Source of the DNA: Sphingomonadales bacterium
GTDB taxonomy: Bacteria; Pseudomonadota; Alphaproteobacteria; Sphingomonadales; Sphingomonadaceae
NCBI GenBank assembly: GCA_028868335.1
Contig: JAGWUU010000182.1
Coordinates: 1 to 6,486, forward strand
Direction: 5' to 3'
DNA: 6,486 nucleotides
Numbering within the stretch: position 1 is the stretch's first letter; each line of letters opens with the position of its first letter. Below are positions 1 through 5,879 of the stretch, piece by piece. Position numbers and translations under genes: made by a program. The notes under the pieces were generated by a model. The model did not search any database and was not told the origin of the DNA. It was given only the letters and a program-made list of their open reading frames with translations.

Positions 1-67
1 CTTGCAACTGCGTCTGCCAGACGGCACCACCCGTACGATCCACGCGGGCGAGACCCGCCTCGCCTGA
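1..67 (+). CDS. birA: C-terminal end of a probable biotin-protein ligase (partial)
   Basis: Only the last 21 residues are present, read from base 2 to the TGA at 65-67: LQLRLPDGTTRTIHAGETRLA. A closing L-x-DG-x-x-R-x-IHAGE/D-x-x-L segment is what I know from the small SH3-like C-terminal domain of bacterial biotin-[acetyl-CoA-carboxylase] ligases. These enzymes attach biotin to the carrier protein of acetyl-CoA carboxylase in the cytoplasm. The position just before coaX also fits, because birA often precedes coaX and rnj in alphaproteobacteria. The catalytic domain lies outside the window, so the call rests on a short motif plus gene order. The gap to coaX is 18 bases, which suggests one transcript. 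Confidence 0.55.
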   Translation, partial: LQLRLPDGTTRTIHAGETRLA

Positions 68-85
68 TACCAAAGGAAGCCGACC

Positions 86-868
86 ATGCTGCTCGCGGTC
101 GACAATGGCAATACCAACGTCAAGTTCGCGCTGGTCGACGAACAGGGAGCGATCGTCCAGCGCTGGCGCATCGCTACCGATACCCGCCGCACGGCCGACG
201 AATATGCCGTCTGGCTCGATCAACTCCTGCGCATGGAAGGCTACGCGCGCAGTGACGTGACGGCCGTGGTGATTGCCTCTGTGGTCCCGCGCGCCCTGCA
301 CAACCTGCAAGAACTGGCTGAGAAGTACTTCGCGACCCAAGCCTTGATTGGCGGCCGTGCTCCGGTGGAGTGGGGCATCGCTCTCAAGGTTGATGAGCCG
401 CGCGCGCTGGGTGCGGACCGTGCGGTGAATGCCATAGCTGCGCAGGCGCTTGAAGCGGGCGACAAGATCGTGATCAGCTTCGGTACGGCGACCACCTTCG
501 ACCATATCGGTGCCGATGGCGCTTACCTAGGCGGGTCGATCGCTACCGGGGTCAGCCTGTCGCTTGATGCGCTCTACAACGCGGCGGCGATGCTGCCGCG
601 TATTGCTGTCGAGCCGCCGCCCAATATCAGCGTCATCGGGCGTGATACGGTCAGCCAGATGCAGATCGGGATCTATTGGGGCTACGTCTCGATGATCGAG
701 GGGATGATCGGACGGATGAAGGCCGAGATTGGCCGACCGGTCAAGGTGATCGCCACCGGCGGACTGGCTCCGCTGTTCCATGCCCATGCTGACCTGTTCG
801 ACCGGGTTGAGCCGGACCTGACACTGCGCGGCATTGCCTTGCTCTATGCCAGCAGGGACGGCGCATGA
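86..868 (+). CDS. coaX: Type III pantothenate kinase
   Basis: A 260-residue cytoplasmic enzyme that phosphorylates pantothenate with ATP, the first step of coenzyme A synthesis. The ASKHA-fold motifs of CoaX are visible in order: DNGNTN at 6-11 (phosphate 1), a SVVPRALHN stretch near 65-73, GADR at 109-112 whose Asp111 fits the conserved catalytic aspartate, SFGTATTFD at 131-139 (phosphate 2), GGSIATG at 149-155, and IATGGLAPLF at 232-241. Length matches the family (about 255-260). The ATG start is supported by AAAGGA at 72-77, eight bases upstream. Two changes look unusual: Ser131 where the family usually reads Asp in D-x-GTA, and Thr154 where GG-x-I-x-PG usually has Pro. The fold is otherwise intact, so I expect an active kinase. 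The stop overlaps the rnj start as ATGA, pointing to translational coupling. Confidence 0.93.
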   Translation: MLLAVDNGNTNVKFALVDEQGAIVQRWRIATDTRRTADEYAVWLDQLLRMEGYARSDVTAVVIASVVPRALHNLQELAEKYFATQALIGGRAPVEWGIALKVDEPRALGADRAVNAIAAQALEAGDKIVISFGTATTFDHIGADGAYLGGSIATGVSLSLDALYNAAAMLPRIAVEPPPNISVIGRDTVSQMQIGIYWGYVSMIEGMIGRMKAEIGRPVKVIATGGLAPLFHAHADLFDRVEPDLTLRGIALLYASRDGA

Positions 869-2499
869 CTCCGGGCGACGAGCTGCTGTTCTGCACGCTC
901 GGCGGATCGGGCGAGATTGGCATGAACGTCAATCTCTACGGTTGCCAGGGCAAGTGGCTGATGGTCGATCTGGGGATGACCTTCGGGATGAACGAATATC
1001 CCGGCGTTGAACTGGTATTCGCCGATCTTGAGTTCATCGAGGAGCAGCGCAAGGACCTGCTCGGCATTGTCCTGACCCACGCGCACGAGGACCACATCGG
1101 CGCAGTGCCTTATTTCGCGAAGGAGCTGGGTGTCCCGCTCTATGCCACCCCGTTCACAGCCAAGCTGGTGGCGGCCAAGCTGGAAGAGGCGGGCATTGCG
1201 GGTGAGATCGAACTCAATGTGATCGATCATCTTGACCGCTTCGATCTCGGTCCGTTCGGAATCCGCTACATCCCGCTGGCGCACTCGATTGCCGAGGGCA
1301 ACGGGCTGCTGATCGACACGCCGTACGGACGGATATTCCACACTGGCGACTGGAAGCTCGATGATCGGCCGCTGATCGGCCAACCGACCACGACCGAGGA
1401 ACTGACCGCGATCGGTGACGGGGGAATCCTCGCGCTGGTGTGTGATTCGACCAACGTGTTCAACCCGCAGGCATCCGGGTCTGAAGGTGCGGTGCGCGAT
1501 GGCCTTATCGAGGAAGTACGGCGTCATGCGGGAAAGCGCGTGTTGGTCACCACCTTCGCCTCAAATGTCGCGCGGCTGCAGACGCTGGGCGATGTTGCGC
1601 GTGCTTCCAGGCGGCGGTTGTGCATTGCCGGGCGTTCGCTCGACAGGATCATCCGAAGCGCAGAGGCTTGCGGTTATCTACGGGATTTGCCCGATATTGT
1701 CGATTTCGAAACGGCGATGGGGCTTCCCCGAGGAGAAGTGCTGGTGGTTGCCACAGGCGGGCAGGGGGAGCCGCGTGCCGCGCTCGCCCGGATTGCCGAG
1801 GATACCCATCCGATCGCTCTTGAATCGGGAGACGTCGTGTTGTTCTCCAGCCGCCAGATACCCGGAAACGAGATCGCGATCGGCCGTATCCAGAACCGTC
1901 TGGCTGCGCGCGACATAACCATCGTCACCGATCGGCAGAGGCATATCCACGTTTCGGGCCATCCCGGCCGTCCGGAACTTGAAGCGCTCTACGGATGGTT
2001 GCGTCCGCAGATCCTGGTGCCAGTCCATGGCGAGGTGCGGCACATGCACGAACAGGCGCGTCTTGGCCGTGCTTGCGGCGTGCCCAAGGCGATCACGCAG
2101 GAGAATGGCGATCTTGTCCGTCTCGCGCCGGGCAAGCCCGGCAAGATCGCCGAGGTTCGCGCCGGACGGCTGGTGCTCGACGGCGACATCATCACCGCTG
2201 CCGATGGCGAAGCCCAGGTCATACGACGGCGCCTTGCACACAATGGTCTGGTGATCGTCGTACTTGGCGGCAAGGGAAAGGTTCACGTCGAAGCGATCGG
2301 GTTGCCGCTGGACGAGGACATGAACGAATTTCTCGACGAGGCGCGTGAGGACGTTGCCGCGGCGCTGGCCAAGCTCAAGGGCGGGCAGCGGCATGACAGG
2401 GATACGGTGAGCGAGGCGGCGCGGCTCGCGGCGCGCCGGGCAGCACAACGCTGGTCCGGCAAGAAGCCGCAGGTTCGTGTTATCCTGCCGGAGGTATAA
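865..2499 (+). CDS. rnj: Ribonuclease J (metallo-beta-lactamase/beta-CASP RNase)
   Basis: A 544-residue cytoplasmic ribonuclease for mRNA decay and rRNA maturation; the family has 5'-to-3' exonuclease and often endonuclease activity. The N-terminal metallo-beta-lactamase part shows TLGGSGEIGMN at 11-21, the zinc motif THAHEDH at 71-77 (His72, His74, Asp76, His77), His140 in PLAHS and Asp162 in HTGDW. The inserted beta-CASP domain shows CDST with Asp194, GGQGEPRAAL at 298-307, the HVSGH motif (His362, His366) and PVHGE with His388. From about 440 the chain forms the RNase J C-terminal domain. Length is normal (about 550). The start shares ATGA with the coaX stop and has a modest CAGGGA at 853-858, so coupled translation is likely. 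All metal ligands are present, so I see no reason to doubt activity. Confidence 0.95.
   Translation: MTPGDELLFCTLGGSGEIGMNVNLYGCQGKWLMVDLGMTFGMNEYPGVELVFADLEFIEEQRKDLLGIVLTHAHEDHIGAVPYFAKELGVPLYATPFTAKLVAAKLEEAGIAGEIELNVIDHLDRFDLGPFGIRYIPLAHSIAEGNGLLIDTPYGRIFHTGDWKLDDRPLIGQPTTTEELTAIGDGGILALVCDSTNVFNPQASGSEGAVRDGLIEEVRRHAGKRVLVTTFASNVARLQTLGDVARASRRRLCIAGRSLDRIIRSAEACGYLRDLPDIVDFETAMGLPRGEVLVVATGGQGEPRAALARIAEDTHPIALESGDVVLFSSRQIPGNEIAIGRIQNRLAARDITIVTDRQRHIHVSGHPGRPELEALYGWLRPQILVPVHGEVRHMHEQARLGRACGVPKAITQENGDLVRLAPGKPGKIAEVRAGRLVLDGDIITAADGEAQVIRRRLAHNGLVIVVLGGKGKVHVEAIGLPLDEDMNEFLDEAREDVAAALAKLKGGQRHDRDTVSEAARLAARRAAQRWSGKKPQVRVILPEV
2490..2495 (+). promoter_or_regulatory. Strong Shine-Dalgarno for the DUF1467 gene
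   Basis: GGAGGT lies eight bases before the ATG at 2504, inside the last codons of rnj. It settles the start of the small membrane protein: an in-frame ATG at 2477 would read through the rnj end without a matching ribosome site and would put a charged MLSCRRYNT tail before the first membrane helix. Confidence 0.75.
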
Positions 2500-2503
2500 T
2501 ACG

Positions 2504-2776
2504 ATGAGATGGACGTCGATCGTCGCGATCTTTTTGCTGTTCTGGGTGCTGGCCGCGTTTCTGGTCCTGCCCTTTGGTGTGCGCACGCACGACGAGGCGG
2601 GGCTATCGAAGGTCCCGGGTCAGGCGGAGAGCGCGCCAGCCGAATTCAATCCCAAACGCATTGCCAAGCGCGCTACTGTGCTGGCGCTTGTGTTGTTCGG
2701 GCTTTTCTACCTGAACTACGTCTATGGCTGGGTCAGCATCGACGCTTTCGATCTCTACCCCGGCTCCGAAGGTTAG
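2504..2776 (+). CDS. DUF1467 family small inner-membrane protein
   Basis: A 90-residue protein with two predicted membrane helices, about residues 5-24 (rich in I, L, F, V) and about 58-77 (VLALVLFGLFYLNY). Between them is a polar loop carrying FGVRTHDEAG at about 24-33 and a basic NPKRIAKR segment. An early helix, then PFGVRT-x-DE, a short linker and a second helix ending in a Tyr/Trp-rich tail is the pattern I know for DUF1467 (PF07330), a family of unknown function common next to rnj in alphaproteobacteria. Four bases separate it from the rnj stop, so it is likely co-transcribed. Its TAG stop overlaps the TAA of the opposite-strand gene. The function is unknown; a role in the envelope is only a guess from its membrane nature. 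Confidence 0.82.
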   Translation: MRWTSIVAIFLLFWVLAAFLVLPFGVRTHDEAGLSKVPGQAESAPAEFNPKRIAKRATVLALVLFGLFYLNYVYGWVSIDAFDLYPGSEG

Positions 2777-2783
2777 TTTCGGA
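2765..2783. other. Small hairpin spanning the convergent stop codons
   Basis: TCCGAA (2765-2770) and TTCGGA (2778-2783) are perfect complements around a 7-base loop GGTTAGT that holds both stops: TAG of the DUF1467 gene and TAA of the minus-strand gene. It is the only stem-loop at this tail-to-tail junction. No T-run follows on either strand, so it is not a standard intrinsic terminator. It could pause or protect both 3' ends, or be chance. Confidence 0.3.
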
Positions 2784-5391
2784 ATCGTTCGATGGATTGG
2801 GCGAGCGCGACGTAGAGCTTGCCCATGTCCGAGGACAGCAGCGTCACGCCCAGGGCATGGCCATCGCGGGTTGAAAGCAACTGCCGCAGCATTGCCTCGA
2901 AATCGTGGATGTAGCGGCTGACGTTGTCGCGGAATGAATGGTCGTCCTGATAAAGCTGGGCGACCGCCTTGGCGTCAGGAGTTTCCAGCAGCTTGACCGC
3001 ACGGCGCGTGAAAATGCCGCGATCACCTTTGAGATATGCAGCCCAAGCGGTGTCCGAAACGTCCACATCCATGGCGCGGGCAATGTCGATCGCGTTGGAG
3101 TTGAGCGACTCAGTAATCAGCGCAACACGGCGGGCGAAGTCGTTGTCGACCTGCTCTTCGGCGCGACTGCGCGCGTGGGAGACGCGCCGCTCCAGGTTTC
3201 CGGCAAGCTCGTTGACCTTGGCCAACTGATCGCGCAACTGAACCGCCGCCTCCCGGCTGACCCCGGCCGCGTGGGTCGCCGCCAGTTCGAGCTGTCCCGC
3301 AACTTCTTCTGCGCGGGCGCGCATGGCCTTGTCGATCGCAGCGCCGCTTTCATCACCAAGCCGGGTGGCCAGATCGGTGACGGATTTCGCGCTCATCGTT
3401 TCAATGCCGGCAACTGCGTCACGCGCGGCGACATTGAGGCGATCGATTGCGCTGGCCAGCTCTCCCTGGGCATGGTCGGCGATCAGCGCGCTCTTTGCGC
3501 TTACAGCCTCGATGCCGCCACGAATCTGCTCGAGCGCGGCAAGATGGTTTTCAGCATTGGCGTCGAATCCCGCGTGGAATGCGTCCATCTTCGCCACGGT
3601 CGCTGACAGATTGTGGTCGCTTGCCAGCACGTACTCGGACAGGCTGGCACCGTGCCCGGCGGCGTCTTCGGCGAGTCCCTTCAGCGCAGCGGTTCGGCTC
3701 TCGAGCTCCGTCAGGCGTGCCTCGCCGCTGGCGATCGCAGCGGGCAGGTCGCGCTCGCTGTGCTCGACGCTGGCGCGGATCAGTTCGAGCAGGCGGACAC
3801 TGCCGTCCGTCAGGCCCGAGATTGCGCCGTCCGTCCCGGCGAGTGCCTCGCGGCTGGCGGTCAACCGTTCGGCCAAGGTGGCAAGGCTTTGCGCAAGGGT
3901 GGCTTCCGCGCTGCTGCCATGATCCGCGATGTCATTCATTCGCGCGGCGAAGTGGTCGAGCTGTTCGCTCATGCTCGCGGCCTGGGCTACCATGGCTTGC
4001 GCGTGTTCGGCGTGAGCATTGTGCCGAACGGCTATTTCGCTGTCGAGAGTAGCGAGACGGTCAGCGAGGCGGGACGAGAATTCGGCGTGGCGCTCATCGA
4101 AGTCCGCATGGCGCTTGTCGACTTCCTTGACGAACAGGCGATCGCGCTCGGTCATGCGTGCATCGAGTTCGTCAGCTTCCGCGGCAAGTGTCGTAAGGCG
4201 CTTGCGGGCAGATTCCATCGCCTGCTGGTCGATTTCCTCGACCATGACGATGGCCTGGCGCAGGTCTTCTTCAAGCTTGGCGATGGCAGCGCGCCATGAT
4301 TCGAGCGCCGTGCTTTCGCCTTCGCGCATCGACCGTGTGATCGCCGCGCTCTCATCACGAACGGCGGAAAGGCGGGCGCGGAGCGATGAGAGGCTTTCGG
4401 CCTCATGCCCGTCAAGCTGGGAGCGAACCGCTTCAAGTTCGTCGCTCATCGTCTTGGCGCGGGTGCGTACTGCGGCGAGTGACTCTACCTCGTGATTGTC
4501 AAGCTGGGCGCGGAACTCCTCTCCCTTGCTTGCAAGCGTGGCGAAGCGTTCGTTTGCAATCATGTCGAGCTGATCGCTTTGCCGGGTGAATTCCGTGAGC
4601 GCCTGGTCGACGAGATCGCGCAGGCTGCGGACCTGGCGTTCGCTGGCCTGTCCGAATTCGTTGAGGCGGTTGAACCCCTGGACCATTTCCTCAAGCTGGC
4701 TTTTGGCGGTGCGACCTGCGGCGGCAATATTGTTCGTCACATCCTTGGCCGAGCTTGCGATCACGGGAAGCTGGCCACGCAGCTTCTCCATGTTTTCCAA
4801 CGCGGCCGCGCTCACCGTGCCGATGGTGTCGAGCCGCGAACCGTTGTCCTGGATCAGGCTCGCGAGTTGTTCGGAATGGAGCGAAAGTCGTTCGGTTGCC
4901 ATGCGGCCCAGCGAGTCGAGGTCGCGCGACTGCGAGGTGAGAAATTCGCGCGCCAGGCTGAGTTCGCTGTTAATCGTGGTAAGCCGTTGCTCAAGCCGCG
5001 CGGATTCGTCGCCAAGCTGACGCGCCGCCGCGCCAAAACGGTCCGCCTCGCGCCGACTGTTGCGCATGGCGACGAGCCAGGCGACGCCGACCAGCAAAAC
5101 CGGAATCGACCAGTCACGAATCCAGCCGAGCCACAGGTCCGGCGTCCCGCCTGTCGACATTGCGGCCTGGTTGACGAACAGGAACAGCGCTGACCACGCC
5201 AGCACCGATCCGATCGCGAAAACGGACCCGGCGACGATCCACGGACTACGCTTTGGAGGGGCGGGTTCATCCTCCCAGGCAACGTCTTCGGCGGCAAGGA
5301 CAAGTTCGTCCTGGCTGTCAGGCTGCTGCTCGGCCGGTACACCTTCCGGTGCGCCAGCATCGATGGCGACAATGCGCGATCCCCCGGTCAT
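2773..5391 (-). CDS. Large membrane-anchored coiled-coil protein, TipN/GPR-like in architecture
   Basis: An 872-residue protein. Residues 1-50 are an acidic, Pro/Glu-rich tail. Two membrane helices follow (about 51-74 and 94-110) with a short loop that should be periplasmic; the basic RNSRREADR after helix 2 puts the rest in the cytoplasm. Residues about 115-750 are Ala/Glu/Leu/Arg-rich helical sequence typical of long coiled coil, including a tandem repeat at 294-351. Residues about 750-872 look globular: AMDVDVSDTAWAAYLKGDRG near 773-792, SRYIHDFEAML near 825-835 and LLSSDMGKLYVALAQSIERF near 851-870. Such proteins are often annotated as kinesin-like, ATPase or chemotaxis-like, but I see no Walker, HAMP or methyl-accepting hairpin motif. 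Caulobacter TipN (from memory about 890 residues, two N-terminal helices, long coiled coil) and rhizobial GPR share the layout, so a cell-pole scaffold is my inference. No clear Shine-Dalgarno precedes the ATG. Confidence 0.85.
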   Translation of the reverse strand: MTGGSRIVAIDAGAPEGVPAEQQPDSQDELVLAAEDVAWEDEPAPPKRSPWIVAGSVFAIGSVLAWSALFLFVNQAAMSTGGTPDLWLGWIRDWSIPVLLVGVAWLVAMRNSRREADRFGAAARQLGDESARLEQRLTTINSELSLAREFLTSQSRDLDSLGRMATERLSLHSEQLASLIQDNGSRLDTIGTVSAAALENMEKLRGQLPVIASSAKDVTNNIAAAGRTAKSQLEEMVQGFNRLNEFGQASERQVRSLRDLVDQALTEFTRQSDQLDMIANERFATLASKGEEFRAQLDNHEVESLAAVRTRAKTMSDELEAVRSQLDGHEAESLSSLRARLSAVRDESAAITRSMREGESTALESWRAAIAKLEEDLRQAIVMVEEIDQQAMESARKRLTTLAAEADELDARMTERDRLFVKEVDKRHADFDERHAEFSSRLADRLATLDSEIAVRHNAHAEHAQAMVAQAASMSEQLDHFAARMNDIADHGSSAEATLAQSLATLAERLTASREALAGTDGAISGLTDGSVRLLELIRASVEHSERDLPAAIASGEARLTELESRTAALKGLAEDAAGHGASLSEYVLASDHNLSATVAKMDAFHAGFDANAENHLAALEQIRGGIEAVSAKSALIADHAQGELASAIDRLNVAARDAVAGIETMSAKSVTDLATRLGDESGAAIDKAMRARAEEVAGQLELAATHAAGVSREAAVQLRDQLAKVNELAGNLERRVSHARSRAEEQVDNDFARRVALITESLNSNAIDIARAMDVDVSDTAWAAYLKGDRGIFTRRAVKLLETPDAKAVAQLYQDDHSFRDNVSRYIHDFEAMLRQLLSTRDGHALGVTLLSSDMGKLYVALAQSIERFRN
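4339..4512 (-). repeat. Two tandem 29-residue coiled-coil repeats (87 bp each)
   Basis: Within the coiled-coil gene, residues 294-322 (4426-4512) and 323-351 (4339-4425) align without gaps. Unit 1 begins RAQLDNHEVESLAAVRTRA and unit 2 begins RSQLDGHEAESLSSLRARL. The DNA also matches: the plus strand reads GTCAAGCTGGGCGCG at 4498 and GTCAAGCTGGGAGCG at 4411, exactly 87 bases apart. This points to an internal duplication that has since diverged. Flanking coiled coil may hold older copies that I cannot align by eye. Confidence 0.75.
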
Positions 5392-5408
5392 GAATCGAGT
5401 TTACCATG

Positions 5409-5437
5409 TTGGCGCCCGCTTTAAACCCCAGTTTAAC
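5409..5437 (+). promoter_or_regulatory. Possible promoter of the Hpt-like gene
   Basis: TTGGCG (5409-5414), a 17-base spacer and TTTAAC (5432-5437) match the housekeeping sigma hexamers four of six each. Transcription would start near 5444, giving a leader of about 18 bases before the ATG at 5462. The inverted repeat covers the -10 element, so a bound protein would block or direct polymerase there. The match is weak and rests on the pattern alone. Confidence 0.25.
5421..5436. repeat. Perfect inverted repeat TTAAAC-CCCA-GTTTAA
   Basis: Two 6-base arms are perfectly complementary around a 4-base centre, in the middle of the divergent spacer. The position and symmetry suit an operator for a dimeric regulator. 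It also looks like the CtrA site TTAA-N7-TTAAC, but the two TTAA elements are separated by eight bases here (5421-5424 and 5433-5436), so it is a near match only. Confidence 0.4.
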
Positions 5438-5461
5438 GCATTCGCGCTATTGCCCGTAACC

Positions 5462-5764
5462 ATGGCATATGAAGCAGGAGCACTCGACGCGACTTTGGCT
5501 GCCGCGGCAGGCGAGGACGCACAACTTTTTTCCGAGCTTCGCCAAGCATTTATCGAGAGTCTTGGCAACCAGGTCGATCTGCTTCGCCGTGCCCGGTGCG
5601 ATGGAAACTGGCAGATTGCGGCATTGCGCCTGAAGGGTCTGGCGGCCAGTTTTCACGCCGAACCGTTGCTTGCCCTCGCCGAGGAGGCTCTTGACGCGGC
5701 CCCCGGCGAACCCACCGTGGTTCGACGCATCCAGGCTTTTCTTGACGATTTTGCAATGGGTTGA
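5462..5764 (+). CDS. Hpt-like protein lacking the phosphoacceptor histidine
   Basis: A 100-residue, mostly helical, soluble protein. Its core LRLKGLAASFHAEPLLALAEEA (split as LRLKGLAAS at 55-63 and FHAEPLLALAEEA at 64-76) follows the histidine phosphotransfer pattern H-x-LKG-S/A-x-x-LG-x-x-x-L. The preceding helix, IESLGNQVDLLRRARCDGNW, also fits the fold. The His position is Leu55, and the only histidine in the protein is His65, ten residues on and not at the acceptor site. It therefore probably cannot carry phosphate in the usual way. I chose the ATG at 5462 because the Hpt-like sequence follows it directly; an in-frame ATG at 5390 would add 24 residues translated from the spacer. No clear Shine-Dalgarno is seen. 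It is divergent from the coiled-coil gene and may share its regulation. It could be a docking protein or phosphorelay decoy, which is inference. Confidence 0.75.
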   Translation: MAYEAGALDATLAAAAGEDAQLFSELRQAFIESLGNQVDLLRRARCDGNWQIAALRLKGLAASFHAEPLLALAEEALDAAPGEPTVVRRIQAFLDDFAMG

Positions 5765-5796
5765 AGCCGCATTTGACGGCAAGCGACCCGTATTGC

Positions 5797-5825
5797 TTGG
5801 AACTCCCCTGACAGTCGACTAGAAC
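5797..5825 (+). promoter_or_regulatory. Possible promoter of the last gene
   Basis: TTGGAA (5797-5802), a 17-base spacer and TAGAAC (5820-5825) match the sigma-70-type hexamers four of six each. This lies in the 115-base spacer after the Hpt-like gene, with transcription expected near 5832, followed by a GGAG at 5848-5851. It is a pattern match only. The spacer shows no convincing terminator. Confidence 0.25.
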
Positions 5826-5879
5826 GCGCGCCGGGTCGCATATGCGCGGAGAACGACGCTGCGGGTTGCATTGCTGACA

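Larger units (their letters stand above)
5392..5461. promoter_or_regulatory. Divergent intergenic region between the coiled-coil and Hpt-like genes
   Basis: These 70 bases must hold the promoters of both divergent genes, unless the Hpt-like gene is read from elsewhere. They are visibly richer in A+T than the flanking genes. They contain the inverted repeat at 5421-5436, a possible plus-strand promoter at 5409-5437, TTTACCAT at 5400-5407 (one mismatch to the CtrA half-site TTAACCAT) and a GAATC at 5392-5396 that fits the CcrM methylation site GANTC. Neither gene has a clear Shine-Dalgarno sequence. Confidence 0.6.

Noticed and set aside
1678..2586. 302-codon minus-strand open frame opposite rnj
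   Set aside because: It lies mostly over the clearly conserved beta-CASP and C-terminal parts of RNase J and reads as unstructured His/Arg-rich sequence, as expected for an antisense shadow.
2938..5193. Long plus-strand open frames (2938-3606, 3613-4299, 4492-5193) opposite the coiled-coil gene
   Set aside because: All three lie in the frame that is codon-aligned with the minus-strand gene, where stops would need Leu TTA/CTA or Ser TCA codons on the other strand, which are rare in GC-rich genes. Their proteins show no family features, while the minus strand gives a coherent membrane and coiled-coil protein.
2773..5391. Coiled-coil protein as a methyl-accepting chemotaxis receptor or SMC-type ATPase
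   Set aside because: There is no HAMP domain, no conserved signalling hairpin, no Walker A or signature motif, and the periplasmic loop is only about 20 residues, too short for a ligand domain.
5421..5437. Full CtrA binding site TTAA-N7-TTAAC
   Set aside because: The two TTAA elements are eight bases apart, not seven, so the consensus is not met. It is kept only as a near match within the inverted repeat.
5390..5461. Upstream ATG at 5390 as the start of the Hpt-like gene
   Set aside because: It is in frame but would use the whole divergent spacer as coding sequence, has no ribosome site, and adds 24 residues unrelated to the Hpt fold.
5766..5780. GCCG/CGGC stem after the Hpt-like gene as a terminator
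   Set aside because: The stem is only four base pairs and has no following T-run.
5837..5846. Perfect 10-base palindrome CGCATATGCG as an operator
   Set aside because: A 10-base palindrome is expected several times by chance in a window of this size, and nothing else supports it.
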